The notes: generated from the letters alone by a model not told the origin. A stretch of 64,000 nucleotides of DNA from Thalassobaculum litoreum DSM 18839 (GCF_900102465.1 NZ_FNBW01000010.1:124001-188000); one strand, 5' to 3'. Shown: positions 35,039 through 44,253, counted from the stretch's first letter. Made by a program: numbers and translations.

Positions 35039-35836
35039 GTGAGCCGCCGCACGTCTTCAGGCCGACTGCCTCTCGTCGGCGTCACCGCCTGCCGCATCAT
35101 GGGGGAGCACAACGCCAGTCACCGGGTCGGCGAGAAATATGTCACGGCCATGTCCGAGGTGGCGGGCGTCTGCCCGGTGATCATCCCGGCCCTGCCCGGC
35201 GGCGTGGAGATCGACAGCCTGCTCGACCGGCTGGACGGCGTGTTTCTCACCGGCAGCCCGTCCAACGTGGAGCCTGCGCGCTATGACGGCGGCGACAGCG
35301 CCACCCCGGACGAGCACGACCCGGCGCGCGACGGCGTCACCCTGGACCTCGCCCGGGCCGCCGTGGCGCGCGGCATCCCGCTGCTCGGCGTCTGCCGCGG
35401 CGCCCAGGAGCTGAACGTGGCCTTCGGCGGCACCCTGCACCAGGAGATCCATACCAAGACCGGCGGGCTCGACCACCGCATGCGCCGCGACGTGCCCTAC
35501 GACTGGAAATACCGCCCCGCCCATTCGCTGGAGCTGGTCGCGGGCGGGCGGCTGGCCGCCATCGCCGGTCCCGGCCCGCATCTGGTGAACTCGCTGCACG
35601 GCCAGGCGATCGAGCGGCTCGGCCCCCGCGTCGTGGCGGAGGGCCGCGCGCCCGACGGAGTGGTGGAGGCGATCTCCATCGCCGACGCCCCCGCCTTCGC
35701 CCTCGCCGTCCAGTGGCATCCCGAGTGGCCGCGTCCGGTGGAGGGGATCAACCGGGCGATCTTCGAGGCGTTCGGCAAGGCCGCCCGCGCCGCCGCCAAG
35801 GACGCGCGCACCGGCGTCGATGTGGCGGCCGAATAG
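35039..35836 (+). CDS. Gamma-glutamyl-gamma-aminobutyrate hydrolase family (peptidase C26)
   Basis: A 265-residue class I glutamine amidotransferase-like hydrolase. The nucleophile is in LLGVCRGAQELNVAFGG, the oxyanion region in GVFLTGSPSNVEP, and the catalytic His-x-Glu in QWHPEW. PuuD-type members hydrolyse gamma-glutamyl-GABA in putrescine breakdown, but no other puu genes are here. The GTG start at 35039 has CAGGAGAG seven bases upstream. Confidence 0.88.
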   Translation: MSRRTSSGRLPLVGVTACRIMGEHNASHRVGEKYVTAMSEVAGVCPVIIPALPGGVEIDSLLDRLDGVFLTGSPSNVEPARYDGGDSATPDEHDPARDGVTLDLARAAVARGIPLLGVCRGAQELNVAFGGTLHQEIHTKTGGLDHRMRRDVPYDWKYRPAHSLELVAGGRLAAIAGPGPHLVNSLHGQAIERLGPRVVAEGRAPDGVVEAISIADAPAFALAVQWHPEWPRPVEGINRAIFEAFGKAARAAAKDARTGVDVAAE

Positions 35837-36098
35837 CCGGCCTGGCGACCCTCGCCATTCTGTCTCGATAGCGAAACGGTCGTGACCGGCCGGCGGGCTG
35901 GCGGGAGACTGCGGCACCGCAGCCGGGGCACCGACGCGCCCGACGCACGATGGGGACTGGACCGGGCGGGGGGATGCCCGCCATAGTCACGCAACCGAGC
36001 GCCTCCCGCTCCGGAGCGCGGCGACGACACTGTCGAAACTCCCGCGGAGGCCGGCGCTCGAAGAGCGATATATCGAGACGAAAAAGGAATTGGCTTCA

Positions 36099-36785
36099 AT
36101 GGAATATGTGATCACCCCGCCGCGCACCGTGGCCGTGCCGGTGGCCGGCAGTGACCAGGGATTCCCGGTGCGCCGCATCTTCTGCGTCGGTCGCAACTAC
36201 GCCGCCCATGCCCGCGAGATGGGCCATGATCCGGATCGCGAACCGCCGTTCTTCTTCATGAAGCCGGCCGACGCGCTGGTCACCGGCGGCGCGGCGATGC
36301 CCTATCCGTCAATGACCTCCGACGTGCACCATGAGATCGAGCTGGTGGTCGCCCTGTCCGGCGGCGGCCGCGACATCCCCGTGGAGGAGGCGAACAGCCT
36401 AATCTGGGGCTATGGCGTCGGTCTCGACATGACCCGCCGCGACATCCAGGCGGAGGCCAAGAAGATGGGCCGCCCCTGGGACATGGCGAAGGGCTTCGAC
36501 CATTCCGCCCCGATCGCCGACCTGCACCCGGTGACGGAGACCGGCATCCTCGAGGATGCGGCGATCTGGCTCGACGTCAACGGCACCCGCCGCCAGGAAT
36601 CCACCCTGAAGGCGCTGATCTGGTCGATTCCGGAGACCATCAGCTACCTGTCCGGCCTGGTGATGCTGGCCCCGGGCGACCTTATCTTCTCCGGCACGCC
36701 GGAAGGGGTGAACGCGGTTCAGCGCGGCGACGAGCTGCACGGCCATGTGGACGGTCTGAGCGACCTGCATGTGAAGGTGGTCTGA
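36099..36785 (+). CDS. Fumarylacetoacetate hydrolase family protein
   Basis: A 228-residue FAH-fold enzyme. It shows RRIFCVGRNYAAHAREMG, FFFMKPADALV, the metal-binding HHEIELVVALSGGG, KGFDHSAPIADL and APGDLIFSGTPEGV. Small members include fumarylpyruvate hydrolases and acylpyruvases such as YcgM. AAGGA ten bases upstream supports the ATG at 36099. The 262-base gap before it shows no clear element. It is followed three bases later by xthA. Confidence 0.9.
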   Translation: MEYVITPPRTVAVPVAGSDQGFPVRRIFCVGRNYAAHAREMGHDPDREPPFFFMKPADALVTGGAAMPYPSMTSDVHHEIELVVALSGGGRDIPVEEANSLIWGYGVGLDMTRRDIQAEAKKMGRPWDMAKGFDHSAPIADLHPVTETGILEDAAIWLDVNGTRRQESTLKALIWSIPETISYLSGLVMLAPGDLIFSGTPEGVNAVQRGDELHGHVDGLSDLHVKVV

Positions 36786-36788
36786 CCG

Positions 36789-37580
36789 GTGCGGATCGTT
36801 ACCTGGAACATCAACTCCGTCCGTCTGCGCCTGCCGCTGGTGCTGCGCCTTCTCCAGGAGATGCAGCCCGACGTGCTCTGCCTGCAGGAGACCAAAGCGC
36901 TCGTCGACGTGTTCCCGACCGGTCCCCTGGCCGAGGCCGGCTGGTCGCACCAGCTCGTCGCCGGCATGAAGGGCTATAACGGGGTCGCGATCCTCTCCCG
37001 CCTGCCGATCGAGGAGACGGTGTCGCGCGAATTCTGCGGCCGCACCGACGCCCGGCACGTGGCGGCGCGGATCGACGGCGGACCGGAGGTGCATAACTTC
37101 TACGTTCCCGCCGGCGGCGACGTGCCGGACCCGGCGGTGAACGACAAGTTCGCCCATAAGCTCGACTTCCTGGCCGAGATGACCCAGTGGCTCGGCACCG
37201 AGCGCAGCCCGGATCACCCGATGATCCTGGTGGGCGACCTGAACATCGCGCCGCTGGAGACCGATGTCTGGTCGCACAAGCAACTGCTCAACGTCGTCAG
37301 CCACACGCCGGTGGAGGTGGAGGCCCTGGACAAGGTCCAGGCCTCGGCCGGCTGGATCGACGCGGTACGCAAGATCGTTCCGCCGGAGGAACGGCTGTAT
37401 TCCTGGTGGAGCTACCGGGCGAAAGACTGGTCGGCGGCGGACAAGGGCCGGCGTCTCGACCATGTCTGGGTGACTCCGCCCCTCGACGGCGGCATCCGCC
37501 ATGCCGAGGTCATCCGCGACGCCCGCGGCTGGGAGAAGGCCTCCGACCACGCACCGGTGGTGGTGGACCTGGATCTTTAG
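36789..37580 (+). CDS. xthA: Exodeoxyribonuclease III
   Basis: A 263-residue AP endonuclease of normal length. Motifs are RIVTWNINSVRLRLP, LCLQETKA, GYNGVAILSR, LVGDLNIAP and the C-terminal SDHAPVVVDL, with the catalytic Asp, Asn, Glu and His residues. It nicks abasic sites and trims 3' ends in base excision repair. It starts with GTG three bases after the FAH-family stop. Confidence 0.94.
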   Translation: MRIVTWNINSVRLRLPLVLRLLQEMQPDVLCLQETKALVDVFPTGPLAEAGWSHQLVAGMKGYNGVAILSRLPIEETVSREFCGRTDARHVAARIDGGPEVHNFYVPAGGDVPDPAVNDKFAHKLDFLAEMTQWLGTERSPDHPMILVGDLNIAPLETDVWSHKQLLNVVSHTPVEVEALDKVQASAGWIDAVRKIVPPEERLYSWWSYRAKDWSAADKGRRLDHVWVTPPLDGGIRHAEVIRDARGWEKASDHAPVVVDLDL

Positions 37581-37625
37581 AGGACTGCGGCGGGTCTACA
37601 GCCGCGTTTCCCACTTCGCCTTTCT

Positions 37626-37674
37626 CGTCATCCCGGTGGACCCCGGATCAAGCCCGGGACGATCCGGGATGACG
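37626..37674. repeat. GTCATCCCGG-type palindromic repeat
   Basis: An 11-base perfect inverted repeat, CGTCATCCCGG (37626-37636) and CCGGGATGACG (37664-37674), encloses an inner CCCGG/CCGGG pair. The arms match the smaller palindrome at 21846-21871. It lies after xthA in the convergent gap with the methyltransferase and could also terminate transcription. Confidence 0.65.
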
Positions 37675-37762
37675 GTCAGAAATTATTTTCTAAGACAAGG
37701 CACTAACGTACCGAATTTCCTTCGTACCGGCCCCGCAACTTTTCCGACACGACCGCCCTGGC

Positions 37763-38254
37763 TCACACCCGCTCGTACAGATAGATCCGCCCCGGCTTCA
37801 CGCCCGGCGGCAGCGGCAGCGGGCTGAACGCATCCACCCCGTCCAGCGGCTGGTCGCTGACCACCACGCCGCCCGGCGCCAGCAGGTCGGCCACCATCGG
37901 CGCGGCGCGGCGCGACAGGGCGACGCTCTCCTCCTTGTCGCCGGTGCCGATATCCAGATGCGCCAGGACCGCGGTGCCGCCGAGATCGGCCGCGGCCCGC
38001 GGCAGGGTCTCGAACAGGTCGCCCAGATACAACCGGTCGTCGGGGGGAATGCAGTCGGGATGCGCGGCGACCTGGCGGTCGAACACGTAGATCTCGCGGC
38101 CCGGCAGGATCGCGCGCAGATGATCGTAGGTCCGCCCGTTGCCGAGCCCGAACTCCAGCGCTATGCCGCTGCGTCCTTGCACCCGGGCGGCGGCATCGTT
38201 GAGCGTGGAACGCTGGGCTTCCAGACGCCGGATCATGCTGTCGAGTCTACTCAT
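37763..38254 (-). CDS. Small class I SAM-dependent methyltransferase
   Basis: A 163-residue protein. The SAM-binding glycine motif is IALEFGLGNGRTYDHLRA, with an acidic residue at the end of strand two (EIYVFDRQV) and DRLYLGDLFETLP and LLAPGGVVVSDQPLD further on. The target is unknown. It lies 42 bases after the cyclic-nucleotide-binding gene and is third in the minus-strand operon headed by the unusual ABC exporter, suggesting a role linked to the adjacent glycan genes. Confidence 0.8.
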   Translation of the reverse strand: MSRLDSMIRRLEAQRSTLNDAAARVQGRSGIALEFGLGNGRTYDHLRAILPGREIYVFDRQVAAHPDCIPPDDRLYLGDLFETLPRAAADLGGTAVLAHLDIGTGDKEESVALSRRAAPMVADLLAPGGVVVSDQPLDGVDAFSPLPLPPGVKPGRIYLYERV

Positions 38255-38296
38255 GGGCCTGTCCGCTCTTGGACCAGTGTGCTGATTGGCTACCGG

Positions 38297-38743
38297 TCAC
38301 CGGTTCAGCGCTTCGCGCAATTGGACATTGGTGCGTTCGAGCCGGGCCGCCAGTTCGCGCATGATCTCGATGGAGATCTGCGGGAACTCGCTGATCAGGC
38401 GGAAGAACAGCTCCTTGGTGATCCGCAGGGTGATCAGCTTCCCGGTCGCCTCCACCGAGGCGGTGCGCGGCACGTCGCACAGGATGGCGATCTCGCCGAC
38501 CACGTCGCCCTTGCCGAGCTCAGCCACCTGGATCTCCCCGCCATCGGTGCGGATCCGGACCGAGGCCTCGCCGTCGATGATGATGTAGGCGGCATCGCCG
38601 ACATCGCCCTGCTGGAACAGGCGCTGGCCGCTCTGGTAGGTGAGCCGCTCGGAGGTGAAGGCCAGAAGCTTCAGCTTCGACGGCTCGATCTTCGCGAAAA
38701 GCGGGATCTTGCGGAGCAGTTCCACCTCTTCGTTGAGGCTCAT
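38297..38743 (-). CDS. Cyclic nucleotide-binding domain protein
   Basis: A 148-residue protein made of a single cNMP-binding beta-roll: LLRKIPLFAKIEPSKLKLLAF, YQSGQRLFQQGDVGDAAYIIIDGEASV, GKGDVVGEIAILCDVPRTASVEA. The phosphate-binding cassette GEIAIL...PRTAS is close to consensus, so cAMP or cGMP binding is plausible. There is no DNA-binding helix-turn-helix. The C-terminal helix (IEIMRELAARLERTNVQLREAL) could mediate dimerisation. It sits 68 bases after the exporter gene and may regulate it. Confidence 0.88.
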   Translation of the reverse strand: MSLNEEVELLRKIPLFAKIEPSKLKLLAFTSERLTYQSGQRLFQQGDVGDAAYIIIDGEASVRIRTDGGEIQVAELGKGDVVGEIAILCDVPRTASVEATGKLITLRITKELFFRLISEFPQISIEIMRELAARLERTNVQLREALNR

Positions 38744-38811
38744 GGCGACCCTCCTTCATGGACCGGTGCCGTTATCAGAGGTGGGAAAGACGCGTCCATT
38801 GTGAAACCCCC

Positions 38812-41451
38812 TCAGTTCCGCGCGGCAATTTCGTGAAACACCCGGCCTTCCCGGTCGAGATCCTCCGGCGCGCCGGTCTCCGCCAGCCGTCCGCCGCGCA
38901 TCACCGAGATCACCGGGAACAGGCGGGCGATATCCGGCCGCTGGGTCGACCAGATCACCGTGCGCCCGGACATCGCCTGCAGGATGTTGGCGACGAGCCG
39001 GCGCTGGGCGGCGGCGTCGAAGGTGGCGACGGCGTCGTTCAGCACCAGGATGTCCGGACGGCGTAGCATCGCTCGCGCGATGCCGATCTTCTGCCGCTGC
39101 ACCGAGGACAGCCGGGCGCCGGCGATGCCGACCTCGAAATCCAGGCCGACCTCCATCACCGTCGGCCGCAGGTCCAGATCGTCCAGCACCGAGCCGATCA
39201 CCGTTCCCACCCGGGCCACGCTGTCGGCCTGGCCGTAGGCGATCTTGCCGAACAGGATGTTGTCCTGCAGCGAGGCGGCGGCGTTGTAGGCATCGGCGCT
39301 GAAGAACGCGACGGAGCCCTGCAGCTCCTCCGGCAGGTCACGGGCGAAGGCGACGCGGGCCTCCAGGACCCGGGCCTGAATTCCGTCGTCGAGCATGCCC
39401 AGGCGATGACGCGCCGGGATCAGCTTGAACGGCAGCGACAGCAGCCGGGCGCGATCCTCTTCCGACACCTTCTCCAGCCCGATCCGCTCGACCCGGTTCA
39501 GCAGCGCCTGGAACTCCGGCAGATCGTCGGGTGAGATGAAGCTGAACTGGCCGAAGAACTCGTGGTCCGACGGCAGGTCGGCGAACAGCTCGACCATGGT
39601 GGCGGCCACGTCCCGGCCCATCTTCAGCAGATCGTCGGTCAGCCCGACGCTGGCCAGCGTGCGGCGTACATAGGGATGGGCGGCGATGGTGTCCGGCTGG
39701 AACGCCGGCCCGACCGGCGTGCCGAACAGCAGGTTCTCAGCCAGCGAGGCGTTGGTGTTGTAGCGGTCGGCGGCGAACGGCTCGACCAGGTCGACCATCT
39801 CCGGATCCTCAGCGAGCCGTTCGGCGAAGGACCGGCGCGCCGCCAGGATCCGCTCGGCGATCTGCGGCCGGGCCTGGGGATCGATGGTCCCGCGCAGGCC
39901 GAGGCCGTAGCAGTCGTCGTCCAGCTCGACCAGCATGAGGTCCTCGACCAGCCGGGAGACCAGGCCCTCGCCGTCGCCCACCGCCTCGGGATCGACCCAG
40001 GGGCCGCCCGGATCGTCGGTGGAGTTGGCCGCCTGGGCGGCGGTTTCCAGGGCCGCGCGGACCGCCGGATCGTCGCGCGCCTCGCCGGTCGGCCGGTGCA
40101 TCACGCCGAGCAGCAGGTTCTCGCGGATGGTCGAGCTGAAGACGTAGGTGGACGGCCCCACATAGCCCATGCGCCGTCCGGTGATCGCCTCCGGCAGGGC
40201 GTGCAGATCGGCCTGACCGACGGTGATGCGGCCGCTGGTCGGATGCATCAGGCGCGCGATGGTCATGGCCAGCGCCTCGTTGCCGGCCCCGCCCGGGCCG
40301 AACAGCGCCATGTGGGTGCCCGGCGGCACGGTCATCGCCACGCCTTCGAACTGGACCTCGCCGTCGTCGTCGATCAGACCCAGGTTGTTCGCCCGCAACT
40401 CGCCGTCCAGCGGCTGCGGTGCCTCCGGCTCGGCGATGAGGGTCTCCTGCGCCATCATCTCCGGCAGGTCGAACTGGTCGATCACCTGCTCGTACTTGAT
40501 CCGGGCGTCCTCCTTCTGCTGATAGAAGTTCAGCAATTCCTTCCAGGGGGCCGACAGGTCCTTGTAGGCCGCCAGGACGGCCACCAGCGCGCCGAGCGAC
40601 AGCTCGCCCATGATCACCAGATAGCCGCCGATGGCGTAGAAGAAGAACGGCGTGAGCTGGGCGATGAAGTTGTTCAGGAACTTGATGACGAACTTGCGCT
40701 GATAGATCTCGAAGCGGATGTCGTAGATCACGCCGAGCTGGGCGGAGAACCGCGCCAGCATCAGCCGCGCCATGTTGTTCGCGTGGATCTCCTGCACGCC
40801 GGAGATCGTTTCTCCGATGCGGTCCGACAGCACGCGGACCGTGCGCACCCGCTGCTTGCCGAGCGCGTTCACCCGGCGCTGCAGCTTCGGAATGACATAG
40901 GCCTGAACCGGCGACAGGGCGATCGCCGCCGCCCCGAGGATCGGGTCCTGCATGAACATGAAGAACAGGATCGTGATCAGGGTCCCGCCCTGGAACGCCG
41001 GCAGCGAGATCGAGTCGCCGATGAAGCCGCCCAGGGGCTCCACCTCCTGGGTCACCATCGGGATGATCTCGCCCTGGCTGACCCGGCGGAAATGCGGGAT
41101 CGGAAAGCGCAGGATGCGGGTGTAGAGCTCGTAGCGCAGGCGGCGCAGCATCCGCTCGCCCAGGCGCCCGCGATAGACGTTGATCCAGTACTTGAACCCG
41201 CCGTTGATGAACACCAGCACCAGGAACAACCCCGACAGGGTCCAGAGGTATTCGAGCTGATGGAACTCGATGCCGAGGAACGTGATGGGGAAATCGGTGG
41301 TGCCCTTGGCCCCGAGCGCCTCGTTCACGATCCGCTTCGGCAGGTCGAGCGAGTAGTAGAGGAAGGGGAACGAGATCAGCGTCATCACCAGCAGGATGAT
41401 CTGTTCCCGCTTGGAATAGCGCAGAATGAACCGGTAGATCGTGGATTCCAT
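38812..41451 (-). CDS. ABC exporter with degenerate, expanded nucleotide-binding domain
   Basis: An 879-residue protein. The N-terminal half is a type I exporter membrane domain (about residues 15-310). The ATPase half departs from consensus. Walker A is GPGGAGNEA, with Asn391 where Lys belongs; the signature is LSSVQ (781-785); Walker B is LVLNDA (802-807); and the H-loop His is Gln837 (WSTQRP). About 290 extra residues lie between the Q-loop region and the signature. The motif S(T/L)xxNLLxG occurs at 440-449, 569-577 and 727-735. ATP use is doubtful. It heads an operon divergent from the glycosyltransferases. Confidence 0.85.
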   Translation of the reverse strand: MESTIYRFILRYSKREQIILLVMTLISFPFLYYSLDLPKRIVNEALGAKGTTDFPITFLGIEFHQLEYLWTLSGLFLVLVFINGGFKYWINVYRGRLGERMLRRLRYELYTRILRFPIPHFRRVSQGEIIPMVTQEVEPLGGFIGDSISLPAFQGGTLITILFFMFMQDPILGAAAIALSPVQAYVIPKLQRRVNALGKQRVRTVRVLSDRIGETISGVQEIHANNMARLMLARFSAQLGVIYDIRFEIYQRKFVIKFLNNFIAQLTPFFFYAIGGYLVIMGELSLGALVAVLAAYKDLSAPWKELLNFYQQKEDARIKYEQVIDQFDLPEMMAQETLIAEPEAPQPLDGELRANNLGLIDDDGEVQFEGVAMTVPPGTHMALFGPGGAGNEALAMTIARLMHPTSGRITVGQADLHALPEAITGRRMGYVGPSTYVFSSTIRENLLLGVMHRPTGEARDDPAVRAALETAAQAANSTDDPGGPWVDPEAVGDGEGLVSRLVEDLMLVELDDDCYGLGLRGTIDPQARPQIAERILAARRSFAERLAEDPEMVDLVEPFAADRYNTNASLAENLLFGTPVGPAFQPDTIAAHPYVRRTLASVGLTDDLLKMGRDVAATMVELFADLPSDHEFFGQFSFISPDDLPEFQALLNRVERIGLEKVSEEDRARLLSLPFKLIPARHRLGMLDDGIQARVLEARVAFARDLPEELQGSVAFFSADAYNAAASLQDNILFGKIAYGQADSVARVGTVIGSVLDDLDLRPTVMEVGLDFEVGIAGARLSSVQRQKIGIARAMLRRPDILVLNDAVATFDAAAQRRLVANILQAMSGRTVIWSTQRPDIARLFPVISVMRGGRLAETGAPEDLDREGRVFHEIAARN

Positions 41452-41695
41452 CGCCCCGGTGACCTGTCGTCTCGACCTCGGATGCGGGCCAGTCCCGCCG
41501 CGGGCCGCCGACCGCTCCACCCACCGCAGGGCCACCCGGAGCCGATCTTGCTGCGGAAGGCCCAGCGGCGCAACGCCAAGCTGCGTCAAAAGGTTACCAT
41601 TTCTCGGCCCGGCGCGATGTGCCATAGTGCGGCGGACATCGGCCTCCGCCAGAATATCGACATTTCCGGGCAGCGATGACAGCGACGGGGAACCC
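41452..41695. promoter_or_regulatory. Bidirectional promoter region of the glycan module
   Basis: The 244 bases between the divergent exporter and glycosyltransferase starts must hold promoters for both operons. I see no convincing consensus hexamer pair and no strong dyad, so the boundaries are positional only. Confidence 0.4.
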
Positions 41696-42946
41696 ATGAC
41701 GAAGACCAAGGCCCCCGCGACCGCCAAGCTGCTTGCGGACCGTCCGGCCGCCCGAGTCCTCATGTACAGCCACGACACGATGGGCCTCGGCCACCTGCGC
41801 CGGTGCCGCGCCATTGCCCACGCGCTGGTCGAGGATCATCCGGGCCTGTCGGTGCTGATCCTGTCGGGTTCGCCGATCATCGGCAGCTTCGACTTCCGCA
41901 CCCGGGTCGACTTCGTCCGCATTCCGGGCGTCATCAAGCTGCGCAACGGCGACTACACCTCGCTGTCCCTGCATCTGGACATCGAGGAGACGGTGGCCCT
42001 GCGCAGCGCCATCATCCGCCACACCGCCGAGGTGTTCGATCCCGACCTGTTCATCGTCGACAAGGAGCCCCTCGGCCTGCGCGGCGAGGTCAAGGAGACG
42101 CTGGAGCTCCTGAAGGAGCGGGGCACGCCCCTGATCCTCGGCATGCGCGACGTGATGGACGAGCCGGAGCTGCTGGAGCAGGAATGGGAACGCAAGAAGG
42201 TGCTGCCCGCTCTGCAGGACCTGTATGACGAGGTCTGGGTCTACGGCGTGAAGGAGGTCTGCGACCCCTATGACGGGCTCGACATCCCGGCCGAGATCAA
42301 GCTGAAGACCCGCTACACCGGTTACCTGCGTCGCTCGGTCTCGCCGGCGCCGAGCCCGTCCTCCGCCCTGCCCTTCGGCGACGATCCGTTCATCCTGGTC
42401 ACCGCCGGCGGCGGCGGTGACGGCGAGCCGGTGATGGACTGGGTGCTGCGCGCCTACGAGGAGGACCGGCAGCTTCCCTATCCGGCGCTGCTGGTGCTCG
42501 GTCCCTTCATGCCGCAGGAGCAGCAGCACGAATTCATGGAGCGCGCGAGCAAGCTCGATCGGGTCGAGGCGATCACCTTCGACAGCCGGATCGAGACGCT
42601 GATGGCCCGCTGCGCCGGCATGGTCGCCATGGGCGGCTACAACACGTTCTGCGAGATCCTGTCCTTCGACAAGCGGTCGATCGTCGTGCCCCGGACCGAG
42701 CCGCGGCTGGAGCAGTACATCCGCGCCCGCCGGGCCGAGGAGCTGGGCCTGCTGCGCATGCTGGTGGATGACGGCGACCGAAATCCGATGCAGATGGCCG
42801 CCGCCCTGCGGCAGCTGCCGGGCCAGAAGACCCCGTCCCAGGCCAAGGCGGTCGCCATGCTGAACGGGCTCGACCAGGTCGGCCGGCTCACCAAACGCTG
42901 GATAGACGAGCGGCGCCGGGCCGCTACGGCACGCCGGACCGCCTGA
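41696..42946 (+). CDS. MurG-like glycosyltransferase (COG4671 type), paralogue 1
   Basis: A 416-residue cytoplasmic GT-B enzyme. The N-terminal loop SHDTMGLGHLRRCRAIAHAL matches the acceptor-side glycine motif of MurG-like proteins, and the C-terminal donor site shows MVAMGGYNTFCEILSFDKRSIVVPR. Donor and acceptor are unknown; a nucleotide sugar and a lipid or glycan acceptor are likely. It heads a seven-gene operon with overlapping starts and has a shorter paralogue at 45937. The ATG at 41696 follows GGGGA. Confidence 0.85.
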   Translation: MTKTKAPATAKLLADRPAARVLMYSHDTMGLGHLRRCRAIAHALVEDHPGLSVLILSGSPIIGSFDFRTRVDFVRIPGVIKLRNGDYTSLSLHLDIEETVALRSAIIRHTAEVFDPDLFIVDKEPLGLRGEVKETLELLKERGTPLILGMRDVMDEPELLEQEWERKKVLPALQDLYDEVWVYGVKEVCDPYDGLDIPAEIKLKTRYTGYLRRSVSPAPSPSSALPFGDDPFILVTAGGGGDGEPVMDWVLRAYEEDRQLPYPALLVLGPFMPQEQQHEFMERASKLDRVEAITFDSRIETLMARCAGMVAMGGYNTFCEILSFDKRSIVVPRTEPRLEQYIRARRAEELGLLRMLVDDGDRNPMQMAAALRQLPGQKTPSQAKAVAMLNGLDQVGRLTKRWIDERRRAATARRTA

Positions 42947-42948
42947 CC

Positions 42949-44253
42949 GTGACCGGAAACGCGGAGAACGGAGCCACCGCTCACGCGGGCGTCCGTGGCC
43001 AGGTCGGCATCGTGGTGAAGGGCTATCCGCGCCTGTCGGAGACCTTCATCGCCCAGGAGATCCTCGGGCTGCAGCAGCGCGGCCTGCGCTTCCGCATCAT
43101 TTCCCTGCGCCATCCGACCGACAAGGCGACCCACCCGGTGCATGACGCGATCACCGCGCCGGTCGACTATCTGCCGGAATACCTGGGAGACGATCTCGGC
43201 CGGGTCTGGCGCGGCTGGCGGACGGCCCGGCGGCTGCCCGGATACGGCAGGGCCCTGCGCACCTGGCTGCGCGACCTGTTGCGCGACCCCACCCCGAACC
43301 GGGGCCGGCGCTTCGGCCAGGCCTGCGTGCTGGCGGCCGAGCTCGACCCGGCGATCACCCATCTCTACGCCCATTTCCTGCACACCCCGGCCTCGGTCGC
43401 GCGCTACGCGGCGACGATGCGGGGGATTTCCTGGTCGGTCTCGGCCCATGCCAAGGACATCTGGACGACTCAGGACTGGGAGAAGCGGGAGAAGCTGGCC
43501 GATACCGCCTGGGCGGTGACCTGCACCGCGATCGGCGCCCGCCATCTGGCGGCTCTGGCACCCGATCCCGACCGGGTCAGCCTGCTGTATCACGGGCTGG
43601 ACGCCTCCGCTTTTCCGCCGCCCGCCAGCCGGGTCAAGCGCGACGGCCGCGATCCGCACGCCCCGGTGACCATCGTCTCGATCGGCCGGGCGGTGCAGAA
43701 GAAGGGCTATGACGACGTGCTGGCCGCCCTGCGGGTGCTGCCGAACGACCTGAACTGGCGCTTCGTGCATATCGGCGGCGGCGCTCTGGCCGGTCGGCTG
43801 AAGCAGGCGGCCGACATCATGGGCCTGTCCGACCGGATCGAATGGCGCGGCGCCCAGTCCCGCTCCGGCGTGATCGACGCCCTGGCGGAGGCCGACATCT
43901 TCGTGCTCGCCAGCAAGATTGCCCCGGACGGCGACCGCGACGGGCTGCCGAACGTGCTGATGGAAGCCCAGCTCATGACCCTGCCGGTGGTGGCGACCTC
44001 GGTCTCCGCCATCCCCGAGCTGATCGACGACCGCGTCAACGGCCGGCTGGTGAAGCCGGGCGACCATCTGGCCCTGGCGAAGGCGCTCGAGGATCTGATC
44101 GGCGATCCGACCGCCCGGCTTCGGCTGGCGGCGGCCGGCCGCGCGCGGGTCCTGACCGAGTTCTCCGCCGATGCCGGGCTGGACAGACTCGCCGCCAAAT
44201 TCGGCCTTGGCGACGCCGCATCACGGGCCGAGGGCCGGCCCGACGCGGCGTGA
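42949..44253 (+). CDS. Family 4-type glycosyltransferase
   Basis: A 434-residue GT-B fold enzyme. The N-terminal domain includes VVKGYPRLSETFIAQEILGL, often seen in exopolysaccharide transferases. The C-terminal GT4 domain has VTIVSIGRAVQKKGYDDVLAAL and the donor-binding ILASK...DGDRDGLPNVLMEAQ region with its E-x7-E pattern. Retaining transfer of a nucleotide-sugar residue is expected. It starts with GTG two bases after the previous stop and overlaps the next gene by four bases. Confidence 0.88.
   Translation: MTGNAENGATAHAGVRGQVGIVVKGYPRLSETFIAQEILGLQQRGLRFRIISLRHPTDKATHPVHDAITAPVDYLPEYLGDDLGRVWRGWRTARRLPGYGRALRTWLRDLLRDPTPNRGRRFGQACVLAAELDPAITHLYAHFLHTPASVARYAATMRGISWSVSAHAKDIWTTQDWEKREKLADTAWAVTCTAIGARHLAALAPDPDRVSLLYHGLDASAFPPPASRVKRDGRDPHAPVTIVSIGRAVQKKGYDDVLAALRVLPNDLNWRFVHIGGGALAGRLKQAADIMGLSDRIEWRGAQSRSGVIDALAEADIFVLASKIAPDGDRDGLPNVLMEAQLMTLPVVATSVSAIPELIDDRVNGRLVKPGDHLALAKALEDLIGDPTARLRLAAAGRARVLTEFSADAGLDRLAAKFGLGDAASRAEGRPDAA

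Noticed and set aside
41452-41814. Upstream extension of the ABC exporter to 41814
   Set aside because: The extension would overlap the divergent glycosyltransferase start and has no similarity to exporter N-termini. MESTIYRFILRYSKREQ at 41451 fits the family.
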